A stretch of 6,778 nucleotides of DNA from contig CALXZF010000040.1 in the NCBI GenBank assembly GCA_944393165.1, forward strand, positions 1 through 6,778, in the 5' to 3' direction. Under the pieces are notes generated by a model. It was not told the origin of the DNA. It saw nothing but the letters and a program-made list of their open reading frames with translations, and did not search any database. The DNA is from an uncultured Clostridia bacterium. Lineage in GTDB: Bacteria > Bacillota_A > Clostridia > TANB77 > CAG-508. Shown in pieces: positions 1 through 5,711 of this stretch; position 1 is the stretch's first letter, and each line of letters begins with the position of its first letter. A program made the position numbers and the translations under genes.

Positions 1-257
1 GCATAAAACAATACATTAAATATAATCTGCAAGAACCAGAGATAGCCAAAAAGCTTATTTCTAAAATTAGAAAAGAAATAAATAGCTTAAAAAATAATCC
101 AGAAATATATATGATTATAGATGATAATATAATAAAAAAATTAGAGGTTAGAAAATTAATAGTAGATAATTATATTGTATTTTATAGGATAAAAAATGAT
201 AATATACAAATTGTTAGAATTATGTACGGAAGAAGAAATTGGATAAATTTATTATAA
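1..257 (+). CDS. RelE/ParE-family type II toxin, 5' end missing
   Basis: The frame starting at base 3 is open from the window edge to a TAA at 255-257 and gives 84 residues of a small basic protein. It starts within an IKQYIKYNLQEPEIAKKL helix and continues with two short helices. It ends with strands carrying LEVRKLIVDNYIVFYRI, IQIVRIMYGRRNWINLL. This helix-helix-sheet order, with 'R-x-L-x-V-x-x-Y-x-V-F-Y' followed by a final 'I-x-R-I-x-Y-G-R-R-x-W' strand, is the usual C-terminal half of RelE/ParE toxins. Family members are about 90-105 residues, so roughly 10-20 N-terminal residues lie outside the window. Such toxins either cut mRNA on the ribosome or inhibit gyrase; which applies here cannot be read from the sequence. 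The partner antitoxin would be expected just upstream, also outside. An intrinsic terminator follows about 50 bases after the stop. The family call is firm and the RelE-versus-ParE choice is open. Confidence 0.82.
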   Translation, partial: IKQYIKYNLQEPEIAKKLISKIRKEINSLKNNPEIYMIIDDNIIKKLEVRKLIVDNYIVFYRIKNDNIQIVRIMYGRRNWINLL

Positions 258-304
258 TATTTCAGTGAGAAATTACATGTTATTCTAGATAAAATATATG
301 TGTT

Positions 305-332
305 AGAGGTATCAAGGAGATATCTCTTTTTT
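305..332 (+). terminator. Rho-independent terminator after the toxin gene
   Basis: AGAGGTATC (305-313) pairs with GATATCTCT (319-327) as a 9-bp stem with one G-U pair and an AAGGA loop. It is followed directly by a run of T (328-332). It lies 48 bases after the toxin stop and well before the pdaA start, so it should separate the toxin unit from pdaA. Confidence 0.75.
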
Positions 333-335
333 GTG

Positions 336-356
336 TTTAAAAAACAAGTTTTTAAA
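336..356. repeat. Short AT-rich inverted repeat
   Basis: TTTAAAAAAC (336-345) and GTTTTTAAA (348-356) are complementary apart from one extra A, with only two bases between the arms. It sits just after the terminator and before the pdaA promoter region. It could be a cruciform-prone site or a binding site. It is weak evidence on its own in AT-rich DNA. Confidence 0.3.
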
Positions 357-387
357 ATTGGCTCGATTTCCATATTTTATAAGAAAC

Positions 388-428
388 TATAATAGTAGAG
401 GAATAATTTAAAATACTATTCATAAGAT
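388..428 (+). promoter_or_regulatory. Candidate promoter region for pdaA (sporulation sigma-like)
   Basis: GAATAAT (401-407) and CATAAGAT (421-428) are separated by 13 bases. They resemble the SigE-type pattern of a GAATATT-like -35 and a CATACAAT-like -10. A transcript starting near 435 would give a leader of about 30 bases before the pdaA start, a sensible length. A perfect TATAAT lies at 388-393, but the sequence 17 bases upstream of it (GATTTC) is a poor vegetative -35. Sporulation control would suit a PdaA protein. This is inferred from short matches in AT-rich DNA. Confidence 0.25.
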
Positions 429-453
429 TAAATAGATTGATAAAGAAAACATG

Positions 454-461
454 AAGGAGGG
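454..461 (+). promoter_or_regulatory. Ribosome binding site that fixes the pdaA start
   Basis: AAGGAGGG at 454-461 lies 4-6 bases before the ATG at 466. An earlier in-frame ATG at 451 touches this site and has no ribosome binding site of its own, so 466 is the better start. Confidence 0.8.
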
Positions 462-465
462 AGAC

Positions 466-1281
466 ATGTATAAAAAAAATATAAGAATAATTGCAAATTC
501 ATTTATCATATGTTTGATTTTCGTTTTTGCATTTTCGATTATTAGCATGCAAGACGATGAAACATTACCGACTAGCTCAACGACAGTACTAAGCACTAAG
601 AAAATTGAATGGGGAATAAAAAGAGGAGATAATCACGACCAGCCAGAATTGGGAGCTGAAAATAAAAGGATAATAGATAAATATGAAGGCATTAGTATGG
701 GAAATAGTGAAAAACCATATGTGTATTTAACCTTTGACTGTGGATATGAAGCCGGATATACAGAAAAAATATTAGAAGTACTCAAACAAAATGATGTGAA
801 AGCTACTTTTTTCATTACAGGACATTATTTGAATTCTGCACCTGATATGGTTAAAAGAATGATAGATGACGGACATATAATAGGAAATCATACTGCAGAC
901 CATATATGTATGCCTGAATCAAGTAATGAAGAAATAAAAGCTGATGTAATGGAACTTCACACAGCTTTGTACGATAAATTTGGATATGAGATGAAATATA
1001 TTCGTCCACCAAAGGGAGAATATAGCGAAAGTTCAGTGGCATATACAAATACTTTAGGATACACAACTGTTATGTGGTCATTTGCATATGATGATTGGGA
1101 TGAGAATAAACAAGGAAGAGAAGAGTATGGCAAACAAAAAATACTGGATAATGTTCATAATGGAGAAGTAATGCTTCTTCATAGCACATCAAAAGATAAT
1201 AGCAATATATTAGATTACTGCATTAAAGAAATAAAAAATATGGGATACGAATTTAAATCATTAGATGAATTTGAAAGATAA
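466..1281 (+). CDS. pdaA: PdaA-type polysaccharide (muramic delta-lactam) deacetylase, membrane-anchored
   Basis: This 271-residue protein matches the delta-lactam-forming N-deacetylases that act on spore cortex peptidoglycan. These enzymes remove the acetyl group from muramic acid after CwlD has stripped its peptide, which allows the lactam ring to close. Residues 7-27 form one hydrophobic N-terminal segment, a signal anchor, placing the enzyme outside the membrane or in the intermembrane space of the forespore. The family lead-in 'WGIKRGDNHDQPE' is at 49-61. The NodB domain follows: YLTFDCGYEAGYTEKIL (87-103), NHTADH with H142 and H146, RPPKGEYS (180-187), a FAYDDWD segment (206-212) and LLHS with H239. 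The second Asp of the usual 'TFDDG' motif is Cys92 here. PdaA proteins commonly vary at this place, so the enzyme is probably active. Start chosen from the strong ribosome binding site at 454-461. In Bacillus this gene is not linked to yqfC, so its position here is a local arrangement. Confidence 0.9.
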   Translation: MYKKNIRIIANSFIICLIFVFAFSIISMQDDETLPTSSTTVLSTKKIEWGIKRGDNHDQPELGAENKRIIDKYEGISMGNSEKPYVYLTFDCGYEAGYTEKILEVLKQNDVKATFFITGHYLNSAPDMVKRMIDDGHIIGNHTADHICMPESSNEEIKADVMELHTALYDKFGYEMKYIRPPKGEYSESSVAYTNTLGYTTVMWSFAYDDWDENKQGREEYGKQKILDNVHNGEVMLLHSTSKDNSNILDYCIKEIKNMGYEFKSLDEFER

Positions 1282-1284
1282 AAC

Positions 1285-1420
1285 CTGGGACATGGGGACG
1301 GAGCAATTGTCCCAAAATTGGGACAAAGGGACAGACCTAAGTAATTATTGCATATAAGCATAAAATAAGTGTGTCCCCATATCCCAAAACTGGGACAATT
1401 GCTCCGTCCCCATGTCCCAG
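1285..1420. repeat. 136-bp GC-rich palindromic element (REP/BIME- or MITE-like)
   Basis: The 30 bases at 1285-1314 are the exact reverse complement of 1391-1420. Pairing continues inward with interruptions (1318-1323 with 1382-1387, 1328-1333 with 1372-1377) to a central AT-rich stretch near 1340-1366. The outer arm has 18 G/C in 30, far above the flanks. Each arm contains smaller hairpins: GGGAC (1295-1299) with GTCCC (1309-1313) around a 9-base loop, and TGTCCCAA (1308-1315) with TTGGGACA (1318-1325). The repeated GGGAC/GTCCC modules resemble the palindromic repeats linked to RAYT (IS200/Y1-like) transposases in Clostridia and other Firmicutes; that link is from memory of the motif style. 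No transposase is encoded here. The element fills the pdaA-yqfC gap, starting 3 bases after the pdaA stop and ending next to the yqfC ribosome binding site. It has no T-run, so it is not a standard terminator, though in RNA it would form a very stable hairpin. Confidence 0.85.
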
Positions 1421-1423
1421 AAA

Positions 1424-1429
1424 AGGAGG
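1424..1429 (+). promoter_or_regulatory. Ribosome binding site that fixes the yqfC GTG start
   Basis: AGGAGG lies 9 bases before the GTG at 1439 and only three bases after the base of the palindromic stem. The in-frame ATG at 1412 lies inside the palindrome arm, upstream of this site, and is therefore unlikely to be used. Confidence 0.75.
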
Positions 1430-1438
1430 AAGAGTATA

Positions 1439-1717
1439 GTGAAAAAAAGCTTAAGAAAACTTGAAGAAATTTTAGAAATACCAGTTGAGTTAAGTACAAA
1501 TAACCCAAAGATTACAGTGCTGGGATTTGAAAGGTTACTCATAGAAAACTATAGGGGGATTTTAGAGTATCAGGATTATTTTGTAAGAGTAAATACATAT
1601 ATAGGAATTGTTAATATAAATGGGTTTGGATTAAATTTAGAAGAGATGACAACTGATGATTTATTAGTTACAGGAAAGATAGACAGCATTGATTTTGAAG
1701 CAACGGAGGAGGATTAA
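1439..1717 (+). CDS. yqfC: Sporulation protein YqfC (YabP/YqfC family)
   Basis: The protein is 92 residues from the GTG at 1439, close to the 93 residues of Bacillus YqfC. It has the family pattern: a basic N-terminal helix (VKKSLRKLEEILEIPVEL), then NPKITVLGFERLLIENYRG, then YQDYFVRVNTYIGIVNI, then a closing LLVTGKIDSIDF strand. YabP/YqfC proteins are small soluble sporulation proteins made in the mother cell under SigE in Bacillus; their biochemical role is not settled. The upstream in-frame ATG at 1412 would add nine residues (MSQKRRKSI) that come from the palindromic element, so I reject it. The stop is two bases before the yqfD start, and the yqfD ribosome binding site lies inside the last codons of yqfC, so the two genes are translationally close and almost certainly co-transcribed. 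Confidence 0.88.
   Translation: MKKSLRKLEEILEIPVELSTNNPKITVLGFERLLIENYRGILEYQDYFVRVNTYIGIVNINGFGLNLEEMTTDDLLVTGKIDSIDFEATEED
1705..1712 (+). promoter_or_regulatory. Ribosome binding site for yqfD TTG start
   Basis: GGAGGAGG lies inside the end of yqfC, 7 bases before the TTG at 1720. This spacing supports the unusual TTG start over the next in-frame ATG at 1747, which has no comparable site. Confidence 0.7.
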
Positions 1718-1719
1718 GT

Positions 1720-2901
1720 TTGGATTCTGGTAAGATTACACAATACATGTCTGGATATGTTGGAATTGTAATAGAAGGATATTATATAGAAAGATTTATA
1801 AATATTTGTAACAATAAACAGATTCTTTTATGGAACATAAAGAAAGAGAACTCTATTAGATTACATGCAAATATAGAAGCAAAAGATTTTAAAGAGTTAA
1901 AAGATGTATGCAGAAAAACTAAATGCAAAGTAAAAATAGAGAATAAGAAAGGGCTCCCATTTACAATAAAAAAATACAGAAAAAGAAAAGTCTTTTTAAT
2001 ATTACTTTTATTAATTATATTAACCATAATTATTTTATCTAAATTTATATGGAATATAGAAGTTATAGGAAATGTAAATATACCTAAGGAAGAGATTATA
2101 GAGCTAGTATCAAATGAGGGATTAACAATAGGAAAAGAGAAAAATAAGATTGATACTAAAGAGCTCATTAATAAAATCAGACTGGAAAGGGACGATATAG
2201 CTTGGGTAGGAATAGAAATAAAAGGTACCAATGCAATTATAGAAATTGTAGAAGCAGATGAAAAACCAGACATTATAAATGAAGATGAGTATTGTAATAT
2301 TGTAGCAGATAAAGATGCAATTATTACAAAAGTAAGCGCTCAAAACGGCACACCCCTAGTAAAAGAGGGAGATGTTGTAAAAAAAGGAGACATTATAATT
2401 GCTGGGTGGTTGGAAGGAAAATATACAGGAAAGCAGTATGTCCACTCACAGGGCCAAGTTCAGGCAAAAGTTTGGTATACGACAACCGAAAGAATAGCAT
2501 TGAAAGAAACGAAAAAAATCGAAACTGGAAATACCGAAAGTAAATATTCCGTAAAGATAAATAATTTTCAAATAAATTTGCTTAAAACTCTTCCAAAATT
2601 TGAAAAATATGATACAATAGAGGAGAATAAAAAATTAAAACTATTTTCCAACTTTTATTTACCATTAGAACTTGTAAAATATACTTATAATGAATATGAA
2701 GAAATAGTTGTTGTACATAGTATGGAAGAAGCAAAACAAATGGGAATCGATAAAGCAGCCGAGACTTTAAAAGATGAAATAGAAAATAAAAAAATATTAG
2801 ATAAACAAGTAAATGTTAAAGCAGAGGCTGATTACATAGAAGTAGAAGTTACTTATGAAGTTGAAGAAAATATTGGGATAGAAGAAAAAATAGTTTTTTA
2901 A
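1720..2901 (+). CDS. yqfD: Sporulation protein YqfD, single-pass membrane protein
   Basis: The 393-residue product matches YqfD in length and layout. Residues 9-30 carry the family opening (YMSGYVGIVIEGYYIERFINIC). A basic stretch, KKYRKRK (84-90), precedes one membrane segment at about 91-109. The large C-terminal part should lie outside the cytoplasm. It begins with a POTRA-like region (NIEVIGNVNIPKEEIIEL, from about 112) and continues with the conserved 'NIVADKDAIITKVSAQNGTPLVKEGDVVKKGD' type core, including the G-T-P-L-V-K-x-G-D-x-V motif. YqfD is a SigE-linked stage IV sporulation membrane protein in Bacillus; its exact function is not established. The TTG start is chosen because GGAGGAGG lies 7 bases upstream and because the family N-terminus begins here. 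It is coupled to yqfC. The next gene starts 41 bases after the stop. Confidence 0.9.
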   Translation: MDSGKITQYMSGYVGIVIEGYYIERFINICNNKQILLWNIKKENSIRLHANIEAKDFKELKDVCRKTKCKVKIENKKGLPFTIKKYRKRKVFLILLLLIILTIIILSKFIWNIEVIGNVNIPKEEIIELVSNEGLTIGKEKNKIDTKELINKIRLERDDIAWVGIEIKGTNAIIEIVEADEKPDIINEDEYCNIVADKDAIITKVSAQNGTPLVKEGDVVKKGDIIIAGWLEGKYTGKQYVHSQGQVQAKVWYTTTERIALKETKKIETGNTESKYSVKINNFQINLLKTLPKFEKYDTIEENKKLKLFSNFYLPLELVKYTYNEYEEIVVVHSMEEAKQMGIDKAAETLKDEIENKKILDKQVNVKAEADYIEVEVTYEVEENIGIEEKIVF

Positions 2902-2942
2902 ACAAGAAGATAATACACTAATGAAGAGAAAGGAATGATAAC

Positions 2943-4163
2943 ATGGAAGAAAGAAGTTTAAGAATTTATGATTCAGAAAAAACATTTTTTTCTAAAATTT
3001 CAAGCACAATAAGTAAATTACTAATACCAACAAAAATAGGAATAAATGGAATGATTATCTCAATTAAAAGAAATAACATTCTTAAAGCATATGAGAACTT
3101 ACATTCTGCAAAAGAAAGTGACAAAAAAGAAGCATTAACCAAAAAAATGGATGATATGTATGCTATCTACCTAGAAGCTATAGATAAATATATAATGGAT
3201 TCAATATATAAGAAAGTTAAAAATGATACTGCAGATGAATTTGAAAAAGAAGCACTATCACAGTATTATATGATAACCTATTTAAAAGAAGGAAATTATA
3301 CAGAATATAAATATAGAAAGCAAATATATCTACTAGGGTTAGATTATCAAAATGTATTAGAAGAAAAAGAAAAAACTATAGCAAGATATAAAAAGTTTTA
3401 TTGTAGTGAAACCGAGAGTTTATACAAAGGATTGTTAAAACATTTTTCAATAAAACTTGCTGAAAACTTAACAGACGGAGAAAAACAAGAAATTTATAAC
3501 AAAATATTTAAAACTTTGGAAGACTATATTTCAAATGTTTTACCTATTAAATTTGAAATAGATAACCAAGATACATATAAAGAAATATTAGATGAATTTG
3601 ATAATTTTGATAGATTTTCTGTAGGAAAGCTAGATCAAAATGATGTAATAGAAAAGAATATGATTCTATTAGGATTAAGTAGAAAATTATTTACTCACAG
3701 CCTTCCACTTGTTGTTGCAGAACAATGTTATATAAAATTATTAAAGGATGCAAGAAGCTTAATAGTAGATACAAAAGTATTAAGAAAACAACAAAAAGCA
3801 TATTCTTTATTAATAAACATCATGGAAGAATATAATGCTAGATTATTAAGTACAAAAATCTACTGGGAAAAGCCAGCTCAAAGAGAAGAATATAAGAAAT
3901 TCTATGATAAATATAAAGAAATAGAGAAAATGAAAGATAAAGATTATGACGAATATATTAAACAAAAAGAGATTTTATTTATTAAAACTGATTTGTCAAA
4001 AGTATATTCAAATGAGAACAAATATTTCAAAATAATAAAATTCTATAAAAATAGATTAGTAGAATTAGGTGCTATGAGAAACTTATATAATTCATTTACC
4101 TCAGAAGGAGAATATACAAAAGTAGGGCACAAACAGGCTAAAGTGAAAAAAGCAGCTGTTTAA
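2943..4163 (+). CDS. Unknown soluble, mostly helical protein (406 aa)
   Basis: I do not recognise this family. The start is ATG with AAAGGA at 2929-2934, about 9 bases upstream. The product is rich in Lys, Glu, Tyr and Ile, has no signal peptide or clear membrane segment, and reads as a series of amphipathic helices. Helix-rich regions include roughly 45-90, 97-112, 135-200, 255-302 and 312-380. The C-terminal tail is basic (HKQAKVKKAAV). It has no Walker A motif, so it is not PhoH, and no HD motif, so it is not PgpH, although both genes often lie between yqfD and ybeY. Two cysteines (154 and 262) and no obvious catalytic signature are visible. Codon use and base composition resemble the neighbours, so there is no sign of recent transfer. 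Its place in the operon suggests co-expression with yqfCD, but the function is open. Confidence 0.85.
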   Translation: MEERSLRIYDSEKTFFSKISSTISKLLIPTKIGINGMIISIKRNNILKAYENLHSAKESDKKEALTKKMDDMYAIYLEAIDKYIMDSIYKKVKNDTADEFEKEALSQYYMITYLKEGNYTEYKYRKQIYLLGLDYQNVLEEKEKTIARYKKFYCSETESLYKGLLKHFSIKLAENLTDGEKQEIYNKIFKTLEDYISNVLPIKFEIDNQDTYKEILDEFDNFDRFSVGKLDQNDVIEKNMILLGLSRKLFTHSLPLVVAEQCYIKLLKDARSLIVDTKVLRKQQKAYSLLINIMEEYNARLLSTKIYWEKPAQREEYKKFYDKYKEIEKMKDKDYDEYIKQKEILFIKTDLSKVYSNENKYFKIIKFYKNRLVELGAMRNLYNSFTSEGEYTKVGHKQAKVKKAAV

Positions 4164-4169
4164 ATATTA

Positions 4170-4239
4170 GTAGGTTAGATTATTATTTTTGGTTTCTGCT
4201 CTTTAAGTTAAGACTTCAAAAAATATAACCTAACCTTAC
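4170..4239 (+). repeat. Long imperfect inverted repeat (RNA hairpin) before the ybeY fusion gene
   Basis: The arms at 4170-4190 and 4219-4239 pair along nearly their whole length: AGGTTAG with CTAACCT at the base, then TTAT and ATTTTT blocks with ATAA and AAAAAT, with one mismatch and two bulged bases. The 28-base loop holds a second small hairpin, AAGT/ACTT (4206-4217). It is not followed by a T-run, so it is not a normal terminator. In RNA it would sit 46 bases before the ATG at 4286 and could act as a leader structure, a processing site or a small palindromic insertion. Confidence 0.55.
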
Positions 4240-4273
4240 CAAATAGAAAGTGGCAAATTTAAACTATATAAAA

Positions 4274-4278
4274 AAGGA
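4274..4278 (+). promoter_or_regulatory. Ribosome binding site that fixes the ybeY fusion start
   Basis: AAGGA lies 8 bases before the ATG at 4286. An earlier in-frame GTG at 4250 has no good site upstream and would add twelve residues that YbeY proteins lack. Confidence 0.65.
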
Positions 4279-4285
4279 ATTAATC

Positions 4286-5599
4286 ATGAAAAGAAATTAC
4301 GAAATTATATACAAAAACTTAGAAGAAAACGAAAAATATGAAAGTACAATTAAGCAGGTAGTAGACGAATGTTTTAAAACAGAAAGAATGGAACAAACAA
4401 ATCTATATATAAGTATAACTTTAACTAATCCAGAGGAAATAGAGAAGATAAATAGGCAGTACAGAAATATAGATAGACCTACTGATGTACTTTCTTTTCC
4501 TATGTTTGAGAAAGAAGAATTAGATGAATTTATTAAAGAAAATTCGAAACATAGTGATATAAATATGCAAGGCGATATTTTGGGAGATATAGTAATTTCT
4601 ATTCCAAAAGTATATGAGCAAGCAGAGGAATATGGACATAGTTTTGAGCGAGAACTTGCATATATGGTTGTACATGGATTCTATCATCTAATGGGTTATG
4701 ACCACATCAAAGAAGAAGATAAAAAAGTAATGAGGAAAAAAGAAGAAACAGTTCTAAATAAATTAGGAATAAAAAGAGAATCTACTGCAGAAGAAAGCAA
4801 AGACGAGCTAGAAGAGATAGAAGAAAATGAAAAAAATAACAAAGAAAAAACATCAAATGGCAATTTCTTAGATGCATGGAAAAATGCAATAAATGGAATA
4901 ATTTATGCTACTACAACACAAAGAAATGTAAAAATACAATTAGTAATAGCAGTTTTAGTAGTAATAGTAAGTTTGTTCTTCGATTTAAACAGAGCAGAGT
5001 TTTTATGTTTCTTATTCACAATAATTTTAATACTATTTGCAGAAATGTGTAATACAGCTATAGAAACAGTCGTGGATTTATATGTTGATGTGTATCATCC
5101 AAAAGCTAAAATCGCAAAAGATGTAGCTGCAGGAGGAGTTGTAATAACTGCTATAAATGCTATTATCGTAGCATATTTCTTATTCTTCGATAAAATCAGC
5201 GATATTGGACTTAACTTTATTGAAAATGTAATCAACTCACCTGTTCATTTAGCATTTGCTACATTAGTAATAGTTGTAGTTGCAATAGTTGCACTTATTG
5301 CAACAGCTAGAACAAACAAGCATAAAGGATTAAATCATAAATTTACACCAAGCGGATTCGCAACACTAGCATTTGCAGCAAATACTATTATCTGGCTTTT
5401 AGTTAGAGATAGATTTGAAAACAGCGTAGGAATAGTAATTCTTACTTTATCTCTAGTGTTAGCTATTTTAGTTTCTGCAAGCAGAATAGAATCAAAACAA
5501 CATAAAGTGTCTGAAGTGGTTTTCAGTGCATGTGTTGGAATAATACTAGTACTTTTGATATATGGAATTGCATTAGGAATAACACAAATGCAAATTTAA
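4286..5599 (+). CDS. ybeY: YbeY endoribonuclease - DgkA lipid kinase - PAP2-like fusion protein
   Basis: One 437-residue frame holds three domains. Residues 5-163 are YbeY, the metal-dependent RNase of 16S rRNA maturation and ribosome quality control: RPTDVLSFP (64-72), GDILGDIVIS (96-105) and the zinc motif HGFYHLMGYDH with H130, H134, H140. A charged, Glu/Lys-rich linker spans about 164-190. Residues 191-301 are a DgkA-type kinase, which in Gram-positives phosphorylates undecaprenol: NFLDAWKNAINGI, three membrane segments, AEMCNTAIETVVD with E253, N256 and E260, and AKDVAAGGV. Residues 318-433 are a PAP2-like set of four hydrophobic segments with FTPSGFATLAF (353-363) and SRIESKQHKVSEV (399-411). 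The PAP2 'SGH' His is Phe358, so phosphatase activity is doubtful, while H406 is kept. ybeY and dgkA are normally separate neighbouring genes. The linker and domain junction have no ATG, GTG or TTG in frame, so the kinase cannot easily be made alone. The start comes from AAGGA at 4274-4278. Confidence 0.87.
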   Translation: MKRNYEIIYKNLEENEKYESTIKQVVDECFKTERMEQTNLYISITLTNPEEIEKINRQYRNIDRPTDVLSFPMFEKEELDEFIKENSKHSDINMQGDILGDIVISIPKVYEQAEEYGHSFERELAYMVVHGFYHLMGYDHIKEEDKKVMRKKEETVLNKLGIKRESTAEESKDELEEIEENEKNNKEKTSNGNFLDAWKNAINGIIYATTTQRNVKIQLVIAVLVVIVSLFFDLNRAEFLCFLFTIILILFAEMCNTAIETVVDLYVDVYHPKAKIAKDVAAGGVVITAINAIIVAYFLFFDKISDIGLNFIENVINSPVHLAFATLVIVVVAIVALIATARTNKHKGLNHKFTPSGFATLAFAANTIIWLLVRDRFENSVGIVILTLSLVLAILVSASRIESKQHKVSEVVFSACVGIILVLLIYGIALGITQMQI

Positions 5600-5606
5600 A
5601 ATTTGC
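5590..5606 (+). terminator. Perfect short palindrome over the fusion gene stop codon, possible weak terminator
   Basis: GCAAATTT and AAATTTGC mirror each other around one A, overlapping the TAA at 5597-5599. No T-run follows directly; TTTT appears only 11 bases later (5617-5620). It may be a weak terminator or chance in AT-rich sequence. Confidence 0.3.
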
Positions 5607-5711
5607 CTGGATTAGATTTTATAGTAATATTTTATAAAAGTATGAGAATATGGAATGTGGTTTGAAGTAGGTGTTCTAAAAGAAATTTTCAAAGAAAGGG
5701 ATGTGAAGTAA
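5600..5711 (+). other. Intergenic leader before the DUF3048 gene
   Basis: No gene is seen in these 112 bases. TTGCCT (5603-5608) and TAATAT (5625-5630), 16 bases apart, make a weak vegetative promoter candidate. TTTTATA (5617-5623) and TATAAAA (5633-5639) form a small inverted repeat. AAAGGG at 5695-5700 is the likely ribosome binding site of the next gene. Confidence 0.3.

Noticed and set aside
182..373. 63-codon open frame on the - strand across the toxin end and the terminator
   Set aside because: It overlaps the toxin gene and the terminator, has no ribosome binding site or recognisable domain, and is biased as expected for AT-rich antisense sequence.
1285..1420. Palindrome as a terminator or CRISPR repeat
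   Set aside because: No T-run follows either arm, and the unit is a single inverted pair without spaced direct repeats.
1215..1542. Two - strand open frames across the palindromic element
   Set aside because: They arise from reading through the palindrome and the ends of pdaA and yqfC; their products are low-complexity Cys/Trp/Phe-rich repeats with no family resemblance.
1782..2343. Long - strand open frames inside yqfD
   Set aside because: They are antisense shadows of a clear yqfD gene, made of hydrophobic Phe/Ile/Ser-rich residues typical of reversed AT-rich codons.
4250..4285. GTG at 4250 as the start of the ybeY fusion gene
   Set aside because: There is no ribosome binding site upstream, and AAGGA at 4274-4278 points to the ATG at 4286, which also matches the usual YbeY N-terminus.
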